Shown piece after piece: positions 43,128 to 52,978 of a stretch of 64,000 nt of DNA. The position numbers and the translations under genes were made by a program. This DNA is from Rhodothermales bacterium (lineage in GTDB: Bacteria > Bacteroidota > Rhodothermia > Rhodothermales > UBA10348): positions 1 to 64,000 of the forward strand of contig JANJTM010000034.1 in the NCBI GenBank assembly GCA_024711125.1, in the 5' to 3' direction. Numbering within the stretch: the stretch's first letter is position 1; every line of letters begins with the position of its first letter. Under the pieces are notes generated by a model. It was not told where the DNA came from. It did not search any database and worked only from the letters and a program-made list of their open reading frames with translations.

Positions 43128-46100
43128 ATGCCCTCGGTCTTTGGCCGTCTTGCGGCCCTTGCGGCCCTTGCGGCCCTTACGCTGGTTTTCGCAGGCCCGG
43201 CCTCCGCGCAGCCGGATCTTCGTGCCCAACTGCCCCGACTCGGTTCCGGCGAAGCCCCGGCACTGCGTTTCGAACGGCTCGGGCTGACCGACGGCCTCGC
43301 CCAGGGGTCGGTCTACCGCATGATCCAGGACCGCAACGGGTTCCTGTGGTTCGGCACGCAGGGTGGCCTGCACAAGTTCGACGGGCAGTCCTTCACCGTG
43401 TACACGCCCACCGCGTTCGATACGACCTCGATCGGCGAGGATTGGACCTGGAACGTGACCGAGGGAGCCGACGGTACCATCTGGGCGGCCGGCCAGGCGG
43501 GATCGGTGAGTCGGCTCGATCCGGTGACCGGGAAATTCCAGGTATTCCGCCCCGACCCGGAGGATTCCACGAAGCTCCAGGGAGGGTCGGCTTTCGACGT
43601 GCTGGAGGGTCGGGACGGAACGTTGTGGGTGGCAAAGGGAACGGGGCTGGCGCGGATGGATACGTCGCGGCCGGGTGTGTTCACGAATCTGCTGCATGAG
43701 CACGGGAATGCGTCGACGTTTCCGGGCGGTGTCCTCTTCCTGCACGAGGCGCCGGACGGAATCATCTGGGCGGGCACGAACAACGGGCTCGTCCGCATCG
43801 ATCCGGCGACGAACGCGTGGGAGCAGTACGAGGGCATGGGGGACCAGCACGGCGGCCAGCGTAGTCCGAACACCTTTCTCGAGCTGCGCTCCGATCCCGA
43901 GGATTCCGGGATCCTCTGGATCGCCACGGGGCAGGGGCTGGTCCGATTCGATACCCGCACGAAGGTGTCGGAACGGTTCCTCGCGTTCCCGGACGACGCG
44001 CCGGGTCTCGCCCGAAATGCCCACTACTCGATCGCGTTCGACCCGTCGGAGCCGGGTATCGTCTGGGTCGCCTCCCAGGCGGCCGGCCTGCTGCGTTTCG
44101 ACGCCCTGACACGGACCTTCACGCCGTACCAGTACGATCCCGGCGATCCCAACTCGTTGCCGTCCAACCAGGTGGAGACCGTGTTCACCGACCGGAGCGG
44201 CATGATGTGGGTCGGGACCAACGGGGGCGGTCTCGCGAAATTCAATCCGGGTTCCGTTCGCATAGCCCACATTGCGCACGATGCGAGCGACCCGAACGCC
44301 GTCGCCATGGGCGGCACGCTGTGGGGCATGGTGTCCGATGCGCGGGGATGGCTCTGGCAGGCCCAGACGGACGCGCTCGGTCGTCCCGTGGTCGCGGTCC
44401 ACGATCCGGAAACCGGCCGCACGCGCTACCTGCGGGCAGAGCAGGGGCCGACGTCCATTCTTCCCGGAGGTGTGAACCAGCTGTACGAGAGCGTGGACGG
44501 GAGCACCGTCTGGGTAGGCAGCGTCGGCGTTTCGGCGTGCGACCCCATGACGCTGCGGTGCCGGCAGTATCCTCCTTCGCGCGAGGATTCGACGAAGCTC
44601 GGGCCCGGGAATGTGCATGCCATGTACCAGTCTCCCCGGGATCCGGGTACGCTGTGGGTGGGCAGCGTCGGTACCGGGCTCCAGAAGCTGGATATCGCCA
44701 CGGGACGGGTCACCCGGCTCCCGACGGGCCCGGCCGAGGAGGGCAAGGGTTCTCCGTGGATCGCCCACATCACCGAGGACGACCAGGGCATTTTCTGGCT
44801 GGGCACCTGGGATCGCAGCCTCGAGCGGTTCGATCCGGCGACGGGCGCATTCAAGGCCTTCACGTACGACCCGAAGGACACGACCACGGTCGCGTTCGAG
44901 CAGATCGAAGCCGTGCTGCAGCGACCGGGCGAAACGGGCGTGCTCTGGCTGGCAACCCAGGCCGGCATCGACCGGTTCGACATCGCGACCGGCAAGGCCC
45001 GGCATTTCGGCGTGCGCGAGGGGCTGGGCGATCCCAAGACCTACGGCATGCTGCTCGACGACGAGGGCAAGCTCTGGGTTTCGACCAACAAGGGCATCTC
45101 CTCGTTCGACCCGGAGACCGAGACCTTCCGGAACTACGGGCTCGACGACGGCCTGCGCGCGCTCGAATTCCAGCAGAACGGGTTCGCGAAGGGCCGCGAC
45201 GGCATGCTGTATTTCGCGGATGTGGCGGGCATCACGGCGTTCCATCCTTCGCTCCTGTCCACCAATCCGGCTGCACCGCAGATTGCGTTCACGGCGCTTC
45301 GCGTGGGGGGCCACGTGGTGGAGCCCAGGTCGGGCGGAATCCTCGAGACGCCCATCGCCCGCGCCGAGGTGATCACGCTTCCGTTCTCGCAGAACGAGTT
45401 CTCGATCGATTTCGTGGCGCTGCACTTCTCGGACCCGGCGCGAAACCAGTACGCATGGCGTCTCGAGGGCCTGAGCGACGACTGGGTGGACGCCGGAACG
45501 CAGCGCACGGCCACCTACGCGAACCTCGCTCCCGGAGAGTACACGCTGCGCGTGCGGGCGGCCAATCCCGACGGCGTCTGGAACGAGGAGGGAATCTCGC
45601 TGCGTGTCGTGGTGCTTCCGCCCTGGTACCGGACGTGGTGGGCCTACCTGTTGTTTGCCGCCATGGCGGCAGCCGTGGTGTTCGCAATCGACCGGTTCCA
45701 GCGCTACCGCCTCGTGAGGGCCGAACGCGAGCGTGCCGCCATCCAGGAGGCCCAGCTGCGAGCAGAAACGGCCGAAGCCGAAGCGAAGGCGCTCGCGGCC
45801 GAGAACGAGCGCAAGAAGAACATCGAGCGCCTCTCCGAAATCGGGAAGGAAATCACGGCTTCGCTGGACTTCGAGACCATTTTCGGAAGGCTGTACGAGC
45901 ACGTGAACGAACTCACGGCCGCGCCCATCTTCGGGGTGGGCATCTGGCACCCGGACCGGCAGGAGATCGAGTACCGCATGGCGATCGAGGACGGCAAGCG
46001 GTACCAGCCCTACGTTCGCGATGCCCGCGACAAGAACCAGTTCCCGGTGTGGTGCATCGACCACCGCGAGCCGGTGTTCATCAACGACGTCGAGGTCGAA

Positions 46101-47138
46101 TACTCGCGGTACATCGAGCGGTACGCGCACGAATCCGGCAAGCTGGAAGACGGAACGGTCGCCCGGCAACCGAGGTCGCTCATCTACCTTCCGCTCACGA
46201 GCCAGGACCGGGTCCTGGGCGTCATCACCGTGCAGTGTTTCGACCGGAACGCGTACACGGCCGATGACCTGAACATCCTGCGCACCATGGCGGCCTACGC
46301 GTCGGTGGCGCTGGACAACGCGAACGCCTACCGGAAGCTCGACGGAACGGTGGCCGAGTTGCGGCAGACCCAGCAGCAGCTCGTGCAGCAGGAGAAGATG
46401 GCATCGCTCGGCCAGTTGACGGCCGGCATCGCGCACGAGATCAAGAACCCGCTCAACTTCGTCAACAACTTCGCCGACGTGAACGCCGAGCTGGCGGGCG
46501 AATTGCGGGAACTGGTGACGGCGAACGCGTCGCTCGACGCGGTGCGGGGCGAACTCGACGAGTTGGCTTCGAGCCTGCAGATGAACGCGAAGCAGATCTC
46601 CAAGCACGGGAAGCGGGCCGATTCGATCATCAAGGGCATGATGCAACACGCCCGCACGGGCGACTCCGAACGATTCCCCGTCGCGGTGAACGACTTCGTC
46701 GAGGAGTACCTGATGCTCGGATGGCACGGCTACCGGGCGCAGCACCCGGAGGTGAGCGTTTCGATCGAGCGCAGGTACGACGAGAAGGTCGGAAACGCGA
46801 CCGTGGTGCCGCAGGACATGGGGCGCGTGATCCTCAACCTGGTCGCGAACGCGCTCGATGTGCTCCGGCCGCGCAAGGACGGGGTGCTGACGGTCGAGAC
46901 GCAGCAGGAGGGAGGATTCGTGACGATCCGGGTGTCAGACAACGGTCCGGGCGTGCCGTCGCACATCAAGTCGAAGATCTTCGAGCCCTTCTTCACGACG
47001 AAGCCGAGCGGGGAGGGCACGGGCCTCGGCCTCTCGCTCTCGCACGAGATCGTCACGCAGGGGCACGGCGGCACGATGCGTGTCGAGGACAGCCCGGGCG
47101 GGGGGGCGACGTTCGTGATTTCCATTCCGGCGGCGTGA
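43128..47138 (+). CDS. sensor histidine kinase with two-component propeller, Y_Y_Y and GAF domains
   Basis: This 1336-residue protein has a signal peptide; its core has a 9-bp tandem repeat encoding [10 protein letters not shown]. Two seven-bladed Reg_prop-type propellers follow (about 45-755; repeated [10 protein letters not shown]-like units), then a Y_Y_Y domain (about 765-830) and a membrane helix at 837-857. Next come a coiled coil with [12 protein letters not shown], a GAF domain (about 890-1070) and HisKA with [11 protein letters not shown] (His1103). The HATPase ends in [19 protein letters not shown]. There is no receiver or AraC output domain, unlike many one-piece relatives, so a separate response regulator is needed. 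Periplasmic polysaccharide sensing is usual for this architecture. Confidence 0.95.
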   Translation: MPSVFGRLAALAALAALTLVFAGPASAQPDLRAQLPRLGSGEAPALRFERLGLTDGLAQGSVYRMIQDRNGFLWFGTQGGLHKFDGQSFTVYTPTAFDTTSIGEDWTWNVTEGADGTIWAAGQAGSVSRLDPVTGKFQVFRPDPEDSTKLQGGSAFDVLEGRDGTLWVAKGTGLARMDTSRPGVFTNLLHEHGNASTFPGGVLFLHEAPDGIIWAGTNNGLVRIDPATNAWEQYEGMGDQHGGQRSPNTFLELRSDPEDSGILWIATGQGLVRFDTRTKVSERFLAFPDDAPGLARNAHYSIAFDPSEPGIVWVASQAAGLLRFDALTRTFTPYQYDPGDPNSLPSNQVETVFTDRSGMMWVGTNGGGLAKFNPGSVRIAHIAHDASDPNAVAMGGTLWGMVSDARGWLWQAQTDALGRPVVAVHDPETGRTRYLRAEQGPTSILPGGVNQLYESVDGSTVWVGSVGVSACDPMTLRCRQYPPSREDSTKLGPGNVHAMYQSPRDPGTLWVGSVGTGLQKLDIATGRVTRLPTGPAEEGKGSPWIAHITEDDQGIFWLGTWDRSLERFDPATGAFKAFTYDPKDTTTVAFEQIEAVLQRPGETGVLWLATQAGIDRFDIATGKARHFGVREGLGDPKTYGMLLDDEGKLWVSTNKGISSFDPETETFRNYGLDDGLRALEFQQNGFAKGRDGMLYFADVAGITAFHPSLLSTNPAAPQIAFTALRVGGHVVEPRSGGILETPIARAEVITLPFSQNEFSIDFVALHFSDPARNQYAWRLEGLSDDWVDAGTQRTATYANLAPGEYTLRVRAANPDGVWNEEGISLRVVVLPPWYRTWWAYLLFAAMAAAVVFAIDRFQRYRLVRAERERAAIQEAQLRAETAEAEAKALAAENERKKNIERLSEIGKEITASLDFETIFGRLYEHVNELTAAPIFGVGIWHPDRQEIEYRMAIEDGKRYQPYVRDARDKNQFPVWCIDHREPVFINDVEVEYSRYIERYAHESGKLEDGTVARQPRSLIYLPLTSQDRVLGVITVQCFDRNAYTADDLNILRTMAAYASVALDNANAYRKLDGTVAELRQTQQQLVQQEKMASLGQLTAGIAHEIKNPLNFVNNFADVNAELAGELRELVTANASLDAVRGELDELASSLQMNAKQISKHGKRADSIIKGMMQHARTGDSERFPVAVNDFVEEYLMLGWHGYRAQHPEVSVSIERRYDEKVGNATVVPQDMGRVILNLVANALDVLRPRKDGVLTVETQQEGGFVTIRVSDNGPGVPSHIKSKIFEPFFTTKPSGEGTGLGLSLSHEIVTQGHGGTMRVEDSPGGGATFVISIPAA

Positions 47139-47271
47139 GGCCTCGGCCCCGGGACACCAGCGCGGGGCAGCGCGTGGCGCCGGTGCGGTGAGCGTCGTGT
47201 CGCGGCGCCGTTACATCGGCGCGGCCAAACTCCTCTACCGGGAAACCCAGCCCCGAACCGCAGGTATGCGA

Positions 47272-47293
47272 AATGGTAGCACAATGGTACCAT
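47272..47293. promoter_or_regulatory. candidate operator of FitAB-like toxin-antitoxin genes
   Basis: AATGGTA occurs twice, 11 bp apart (47272-47278, 47283-47289), and the second overlaps the perfect palindrome ATGGTACCAT (47284-47293), 7 bp before the antitoxin ATG. One-helical-turn spacing suits a ribbon-helix-helix autoregulator. Confidence 0.55.
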
Positions 47294-47299
47294 GCCGTC

Positions 47300-47539
47300 A
47301 TGGCGACGCTAACGATCAAGCAGGTTCCGCCCGCACTCGTCGAGCGGCTCAAGGAAAGGGCCGAGATCAACGGACGTTCGATGAACAGGGAGGTCATCGC
47401 GTGCCTCGAGGCGGTCGTGATGCCGAGGGAGAAGAGCGCCGAAGAGCGCATAGCCGAGGCCAAAACCCTGTGGGAAAGCCTTCGAGTGAAGGACCTGGGC
47501 CCCTATGATCCGGCATGGAAGCGGGAGGGCCGGCCATGA
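47300..47539 (+). CDS. FitA-like ribbon-helix-helix antitoxin
   Basis: This 79-residue protein has an Arc/FitA-type strand-helix-helix at residues 1-38 (MATLTIKQVPPALVERL then GRSMNREVIACLEA). An acidic, helical tail would contact the toxin. I start at ATG 47300, where the ribbon strand begins; an upstream in-frame ATG at 47273 falls inside the putative operator. It probably represses its own operon and neutralises the PIN toxin, whose ATG overlaps its stop (ATGA at 47536). Confidence 0.87.
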   Translation: MATLTIKQVPPALVERLKERAEINGRSMNREVIACLEAVVMPREKSAEERIAEAKTLWESLRVKDLGPYDPAWKREGRP

Positions 47540-47952
47540 TCGTCGTGGACACGGACGTCTGCGCCTATTTCTGGCTTCGCCACGACACCGAACGGACCCG
47601 TCTGGCCGACGAGGTCGGCAGGCGCGACGGGCTGTGGGCGGTACCGCCGATCTGGGTTTCGGAGTTCCGGAACGTGCTCGCGTCGTCCATCCGGTTCCGC
47701 GGAATGCCTCTGGATGAGGCGCAGCGCGTGGCAAGCGCCGCTGAAGCCGATCTCCTGGGCCGCATCGTTCCGGTCTACACGCCGTACGTGCTCCAGTTGG
47801 TCGAGCGGTCCGGCTGCACGGCTTACGATTGCGAATTCGTAGCTGCCGCCCAGGCGCTCGGAACGCGGCTCGTGACCGGCGATCGGGCCCTCGCGGCCGC
47901 GTTTCCCGAAACGGCGGTGACCATGGAGGATTTCGTGGGTGAAGCGGGATAG
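47536..47952 (+). CDS. PIN-domain toxin, FitB/VapC-like
   Basis: This 138-residue PIN-domain protein has acidic residues Asp5 (IVVDTDVCAYF), Glu in WVSEFRNVLA, Asp in AYDCEFVAAA and Asp in VTGDRALAAAF. It is a predicted RNase toxin, paired with the RHH antitoxin. It differs from the VapC at 32315 in sequence and in partner type. Its end lies 50 bp from the downstream kinase start, and the kinase promoter-like TACCTTG begins 8 bp after its stop. Confidence 0.92.
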   Translation: MIVVDTDVCAYFWLRHDTERTRLADEVGRRDGLWAVPPIWVSEFRNVLASSIRFRGMPLDEAQRVASAAEADLLGRIVPVYTPYVLQLVERSGCTAYDCEFVAAAQALGTRLVTGDRALAAAFPETAVTMEDFVGEAG

Positions 47953-48001
47953 GTCGCAGTACCTTGCCTGCGCTGCCCCCGAGAATTCCGGTTCCGTCCG
48001 T

Positions 48002-50758
48002 ATGGCCCTGGCCTCGCTCTCCCATTACCGCATCGAGGCCGAACTCGGCCGCGGCGGCATGGGCATCGTGTACCGCGCCTTCGACACGGAGCTCGATCGC
48101 GTCGTCGCGCTGAAAGTCCTTCCGCCCCATGCGCTTGCGAGCGCGGATGACCGCGCGCGGTTCCAGCGGGAAGCGAAGGCGGCGGCGCGGCTGCACCACC
48201 CGCATATCGCCTCGGTCTTCGCGATCGGGGAGGCGCCCCTCGTGCCGGAAGGCGCCGAGTCGCCGGGGGCGGCCTCGTCGACGACCGCCGACGTCCGCCC
48301 GTTCATCGCGATGGAATTCGTCGACGGTGAATCGCTGGCTTCCCGCATCGCACGCGGGCCACTGAAGCTCGAGGAGGCCGTCCGTCTTGCGGCCCAGATC
48401 GCGCAGGCGCTGGGTGCGGCGCACGAGGCGGGCATCGTGCACCGTGACGTGAAGAGCGGCAACGTGATGCTGACGGCGAAGGGGGAAGCGAAGGTGCTCG
48501 ATTTCGGCCTGGCGCAGACGGCGGCCTCGACGAAGCTGACGCGACTGGGCTCCACGCTCGGCACGGTCGCCTACATGAGTCCCGAGCAGGCGCGGGGAGA
48601 GGAGGTGGACGGCCGCAGCGACCTCTGGTCGGTCGGCGTGGCGCTCTACGAGATGATCGCCGGGCGGCTCCCCTTCGTCGCCGACTACGAGCAGGCGACG
48701 CTGTACGGGATCCTGAACCAGGACCCCGAACCGCTGACGGCCGTGCGCACCGGGGTGCCGATGGAACTCGAGGGCATCGTCGGCAAGCTCCTGCGCAAGG
48801 AGGCCCGACTCCGGTACCAGACGGCCGCCGACCTCCTGGCCGACCTCGAAACGGTCGCGGGGACCCTCAAGTCGGGGTCCTCGGCCGCCCGCTCCTCCGT
48901 CCATTCGGCCATTCGCGCGTCGGCCGCCGGGCTCGACGCGACGCCTGCACAGGCCCCGGCGCCCGACGTGCCCTCCCGCCAGGACCTGGTGCGCACCGGT
49001 ACCGCCCGCTGGCGACGCTACGCCCTGTGGTTCGGGTTTGTCGGCCTGCTGTCCGGATCGCTCGCGACGGCGACCCTGCTTCGGACGGGTCGATCAACAG
49101 GCGCCGGCCCGACGGGCGACGTGGTGCGATCGACCATCCTGCTTCCGCCCGACATGCCGCTTCAGCTCGTCGGCGATGCCCTGGGCTCGCAGATCAACGC
49201 CCTCGACCTCTCTGCGGACGGTTCGATGCTCGTGTATTCCGCCCGAACGGGAGCCGACACCCGGCTGGTACTGCGCGACATGAGGACCGCGACCTTCCGG
49301 CGGCTGGAGGAGACGACAGGCGCCCGAAATCCCTCGTTCTCGCCCGACGGCCGCTCGATCGCGTACATCTCCGGCAACGGGGTCTACCGGGTGTCCGTCG
49401 ATGGAGGGCGACCGGAATTCGTGACCGAGAATTCGGACGGCGGCGGGATGCGCTGGGGCCGGGACGGAATGATCTACGTCGTCGACCTCCAGGGAAAACG
49501 CGTGGTCCGCGTGACGCCCGAGGGCGAGCGGGAGGACCTGATACCGGATGGTTCCTGCGGCTGCGCGATGCCCTCCCTGGCGCCCGGCAGGTTCGGACCG
49601 GTGGTCTCGGGTCGGGACCAGGAGTGGGTGGGACGGATCGTCGACGGACGCATCGACACCACGACGATCCGCGGAAACCACGCCACGTTCCACGAGGCCG
49701 GATTCGTACTCTATGCGCGTACCGGGGTGCTGATGGCCTCCCGGTGGGATCCGTCAACCGGCGCGATCGGCACCGAAGACCTCCCGGTCGTCGACAGCCT
49801 TCGCACCGGGACGGTCATGCGGTCGGGTCACTACGCGGTTTCGTCGGGCGGAACGCTGGTTTACGCCAGGGGGGCGCCGCCCGGGATCGTGAATCTCGTG
49901 ATCCGGGAGGCGGACGGCTCCGAGACGCCGATCCCCCTTCCGCCCGGCGTATACGGGCCGGTGGACCTGTCGCCGGACGAGCGCCGCCTGTTGGTGACCA
50001 GCTACGATGCTGGCGGTAAACTGGTCATCGCGGATCTCGTCTCGGGGAGCCGGCAGTTCGTGGCGCCGGACGCCGAGGCACGGAGCGCGATCTGGGCATC
50101 GGACGCGGAATCGATCGTGTACTCCCGGCGCGTGGGCGATCGATGGGAAATCGTTCGCGTCCGCACGACGGGGTCGGGCGAACCGGAGCGGATCGCGGAG
50201 GCGGATGTCCTGGTGCGTCCAAGCGCCATGTCAAGTGATGGTCGCTGGCTGGCGTACGAACGACAGCGACAATCCGGCCTGGTCGTGAGAAACCTGTCCG
50301 ACGGGTCCGAAACCGTGATCTCGGAACCGGGAATCAGCTACTTCGCAGCCGATTTCACGCCGGACGGCCGGTTCGTGGCCTACACGAAGATCGGAGCACA
50401 GGGATCGATGGTCGCCGTCGCCCCGGTTCCGCCGACGGGCGAGGAGTGGATCGTATCGGCCGGGGATGGCGAGGAGCCCGAGTGGCTTCCCGACCGGGAC
50501 GGCTTCGTATTCCGCAGGTCGACGCAGTGGTTCGTCGTGGACGTGAACCCGGGCGGCGGGAGGCCGGCCTTTTCCGAGCCGCGCCTGCTCTTTTCGGGTC
50601 CCTGGGTGAACATCGCGGGGATGGAATACCGGATGATGTCCGGCAGTCGGGCCGTGCTTCAGCGCCCCGTGAACGTCACGGAGACGACCTCTCGCATCGA
50701 GGTCATCAGTGATTTCTTCGTCGAACTGGATCGACTGCTGGGCGATCTCCGGAACTAG
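48002..50758 (+). CDS. membrane serine/threonine protein kinase with TolB-like propeller
   Basis: This 918-residue kinase is somewhat diverged from the other three (HYRIEAELGRGGMG, VALKVLPPHAL, HRDVKSGNVM, DFGLAQTAAS) but keeps all catalytic residues. It has a longer Pro/Ala-rich linker before the membrane helix at about 341-361 (ALWFGFVGLLSGSLATAT). That helix, with its WRRY flank, is almost the same as in the 18456 kinase. The propeller is diverged. The start aligns with paralogues; an upstream in-frame ATG overlaps the PIN gene. It ends 8 bp before the convergent MauG gene. Confidence 0.95.
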   Translation: MALASLSHYRIEAELGRGGMGIVYRAFDTELDRVVALKVLPPHALASADDRARFQREAKAAARLHHPHIASVFAIGEAPLVPEGAESPGAASSTTADVRPFIAMEFVDGESLASRIARGPLKLEEAVRLAAQIAQALGAAHEAGIVHRDVKSGNVMLTAKGEAKVLDFGLAQTAASTKLTRLGSTLGTVAYMSPEQARGEEVDGRSDLWSVGVALYEMIAGRLPFVADYEQATLYGILNQDPEPLTAVRTGVPMELEGIVGKLLRKEARLRYQTAADLLADLETVAGTLKSGSSAARSSVHSAIRASAAGLDATPAQAPAPDVPSRQDLVRTGTARWRRYALWFGFVGLLSGSLATATLLRTGRSTGAGPTGDVVRSTILLPPDMPLQLVGDALGSQINALDLSADGSMLVYSARTGADTRLVLRDMRTATFRRLEETTGARNPSFSPDGRSIAYISGNGVYRVSVDGGRPEFVTENSDGGGMRWGRDGMIYVVDLQGKRVVRVTPEGEREDLIPDGSCGCAMPSLAPGRFGPVVSGRDQEWVGRIVDGRIDTTTIRGNHATFHEAGFVLYARTGVLMASRWDPSTGAIGTEDLPVVDSLRTGTVMRSGHYAVSSGGTLVYARGAPPGIVNLVIREADGSETPIPLPPGVYGPVDLSPDERRLLVTSYDAGGKLVIADLVSGSRQFVAPDAEARSAIWASDAESIVYSRRVGDRWEIVRVRTTGSGEPERIAEADVLVRPSAMSSDGRWLAYERQRQSGLVVRNLSDGSETVISEPGISYFAADFTPDGRFVAYTKIGAQGSMVAVAPVPPTGEEWIVSAGDGEEPEWLPDRDGFVFRRSTQWFVVDVNPGGGRPAFSEPRLLFSGPWVNIAGMEYRMMSGSRAVLQRPVNVTETTSRIEVISDFFVELDRLLGDLRN

Positions 50759-50766
50759 CCCAAGGC

Positions 50767-52125
50767 TCAGCAACCCAGGTCGGCCCGGGCCTGGGCATCA
50801 TTCGCCGGTACGCATCCACCCGCCGGGAGCGACGTCGGCTGATACCGCAGGAGGTCCGGGTCGCGCAGGGCGTGCTCGAGGAAGGCGGTCAACGCCGAAA
50901 CCTCGTCGGCGGTGAGGTGGAGCGGCTTGAACCGCGGTTCCAGTCGACCCGACGGCAGCGGTACCGCGGGGATCCCGTCATTGTAGTATTCGACCACTTC
51001 GCGAATCGTTCGGAAAGATCCCCCGTGGCCGTAGAACGGCGAGTCCGAGAGGTTGTACAGCTGCGGCACCTTGTACTTGAATTCGTCCTGCTCGGCGCCG
51101 TTGAAGCCGCCGCGGCCGCGCGATGGCGGCAAGGGCCTCACGGACTCGGAAATCGGCATGTCGGGCATGCCGATCGCGTAGAACGCCATCGAGTTGAGCG
51201 CCGGCCCCGAGTGGCACTCCTCGCACTTCGCCTTGCCGAAGAAGAGAATCGCACCCTGCTTCTCCTGGATGGTCATTGCACCCGTCTCGCCGCGCAGCCA
51301 CCGCTGGAACGGGGCGCGGTTGGCCACCAGGGTCCGCTCGTACGCGGCGATCGCGAGGCCCGTCTTCTCGAGCGAAATCGGTTCGCCCGGGTAGGCCGCG
51401 TCCCACAGGGCCTGGTAGGCGGCGTGGGACGCGATCGGCCACCGGGTCATGTCGTCCGAACGATGTTCGGTCAGCGCGGCGATCGCCTGGGATTCCACGC
51501 CCTCGTAGCCCAGCAGGTTGATGCCCTCGAGCGTGCCGGGAATCCATCGGCCCGACGTGGGCGCGTTCGGGCCCTTGGCACCCATGCGTCCGTCCCACAT
51601 CATGGCCTGCTGGTACGCGACGTGCAGCACGCTCGGCGAGCGGACCGGTTGTACGTCCACGTCGTCGACCGGGAACGCGGGATCGGCGAGTCTCGCTTCG
51701 CCCCGCGTGCCCCAGCCGCTTCCGCCTTCCCCGATGGCCTGGATGCGGCCGGCCTGGAAGCCGGCCCGGGCGTGGTGACAGGTCGCGCAGGAGAACGTTC
51801 CCGTACGCTCCGGGTGCCTGGGGCGCGTCGAGAGGCTCGGATCGTGGAACAGCACCCGCCCGAGGGCCACCTTGGCCGCCGTGACCGGATTCTTCGGATC
51901 CTGCGGAATGGATGCCCAGTCCCCGTCGTCCGGCAACTGGAAGTTGTCCACGAAACGCTGGCCGTCAAGCGTCAGGATCGCGGTGAGCGAATCGTCCAGC
52001 GCGGCTTCGTCCACGAGGTCGCCCGGGCCGGAGACGCCGCCGCCGCATCCCGAGACGACGGCAGCGAGGACCACGACGCCCGCGGCGAGCAGGCCCCCGA
52101 AGTCAGCGCGGAGTGTTCGGATCAT
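50767..52125 (-). CDS. MauG/cytochrome c peroxidase family dihaem lipoprotein
   Basis: This 452-residue predicted lipoprotein (VVSGCGGG lipobox) has two haem sites: FSCATCHHARAGF and KCEECHSGPALN. Family blocks include ALGRVLFHDPSLS, PSVLHVAYQQAMMWDGR, KVPQLYNLSDSPFYGHGG and the terminal FLEHALRDPDL. Such enzymes reduce peroxide using cytochrome electrons or oxidise protein side chains (MauG). Its start overlaps the Fn3 lipoprotein gene by 23 bp, implying a joint transcript. Confidence 0.93.
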   Translation of the reverse strand: MIRTLRADFGGLLAAGVVVLAAVVSGCGGGVSGPGDLVDEAALDDSLTAILTLDGQRFVDNFQLPDDGDWASIPQDPKNPVTAAKVALGRVLFHDPSLSTRPRHPERTGTFSCATCHHARAGFQAGRIQAIGEGGSGWGTRGEARLADPAFPVDDVDVQPVRSPSVLHVAYQQAMMWDGRMGAKGPNAPTSGRWIPGTLEGINLLGYEGVESQAIAALTEHRSDDMTRWPIASHAAYQALWDAAYPGEPISLEKTGLAIAAYERTLVANRAPFQRWLRGETGAMTIQEKQGAILFFGKAKCEECHSGPALNSMAFYAIGMPDMPISESVRPLPPSRGRGGFNGAEQDEFKYKVPQLYNLSDSPFYGHGGSFRTIREVVEYYNDGIPAVPLPSGRLEPRFKPLHLTADEVSALTAFLEHALRDPDLLRYQPTSLPAGGCVPANDAQARADLGC

Positions 52126-52852
52126 CGGGGTTATTGATGACGACGAAGCGCCAGACCGGCGACCAGGCGGAGACCCCCGCGTGGTTTCGCGACCGGATGC
52201 GCCAGAAGTACTCGTATCCCTTGACCAGCCGGTCGAGATGCTGCGTCGGACCGGGTATGCCGCGCATGTCGGCGTCCCGGCGCACGAAGATGTCCTCCTG
52301 GGCTACCTGCAGATCGTAGGAGAGGGCGCCTTCGACGGGGGTCCACTCGACGTCGAGCTGCTCGGGTAGGCCGATCGTATCGTGGGGAGGCCACACCGGG
52401 TACGGGACGGCGGCTACATGCACTTCGCGTGCCGGAACGAAGGTCCACTCGGCCGACCAGTCGCTCGTGCCGGCCTCATTCCGTGCGCGCACCCGCCAGC
52501 AGTATTCCCGGCCGACCTCGAGGCCGGTTACCACGTACGTCGGCAACTGCAGGTCCGAGACGACGGTCACCAGGTCGGTGAACGACGCGTTCCGCGCGAT
52601 GACCACTTCGTAGATCGTACCGGGCGCCTCGGCGGTCCAGCGCAGTTCGACGGCGTTCTCGACGTCGCCTGAACCGTTGACGGGCGCGACCAACCGCGGA
52701 ACGCCGGGTGCGAGCGTCGGATCATCGTCGACGGGAGATTGGCTGTCGCACGCCGCCATCAGTACAGCGGCCGAGAGCACCAGGATAGCGGCGGCTCCGC
52801 GGGCTCGGGCGACGGCGCGGAGCGGGACGGGCAAACGGAGGACGGGATCCAT
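52103..52852 (-). CDS. fibronectin type III repeat lipoprotein
   Basis: This 249-residue predicted lipoprotein (AAVLMAACDSQ) has two Fn3-like beta domains. The first includes ELRWTAEAPGTIYEVVIARN and WRVRARNEAGTSDWS; the second includes VEWTPVEGALSYDLQVAQ and WRIRSRNHAGVSAWS. It has no catalytic motif; it is probably a binding or scaffold protein at the cell surface. It overlaps and precedes the MauG-like gene, so it may present that enzyme's substrate or anchor it. The ATG at 52852 is chosen for the lipoprotein leader. Confidence 0.88.
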   Translation of the reverse strand: MDPVLRLPVPLRAVARARGAAAILVLSAAVLMAACDSQSPVDDDPTLAPGVPRLVAPVNGSGDVENAVELRWTAEAPGTIYEVVIARNASFTDLVTVVSDLQLPTYVVTGLEVGREYCWRVRARNEAGTSDWSAEWTFVPAREVHVAAVPYPVWPPHDTIGLPEQLDVEWTPVEGALSYDLQVAQEDIFVRRDADMRGIPGPTQHLDRLVKGYEYFWRIRSRNHAGVSAWSPVWRFVVINNPDDPNTPR

Positions 52853-52935
52853 GGCGGGGTTCGGAAACAGGTCACGCAGCAACCTGACACCTGGGCGCAC
52901 GGATCCAAGATACTTCGCTTTTGCCCTTTGATTTT

Positions 52936-52951
52936 CCTACACTTATGTAGG
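52936..52951. promoter_or_regulatory. inverted repeat upstream of Fn3/MauG genes
   Basis: CCTACA-CTTA-TGTAGG is a perfect 6-bp palindrome with a 4-nt centre, in an AT-rich patch 84 bp upstream of the Fn3 gene and 27 bp past the receiver-GcvH stop. It could be an operator or a short hairpin. Confidence 0.4.
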
Positions 52952-52978
52952 GTTATCCCCTATACGACAAGCCACCTT

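Noticed and set aside
43083-46745. 1220-codon minus-strand open frame opposite the propeller histidine kinase
   Set aside because: Same GC-driven shadow effect; the plus-strand frame has all domains.
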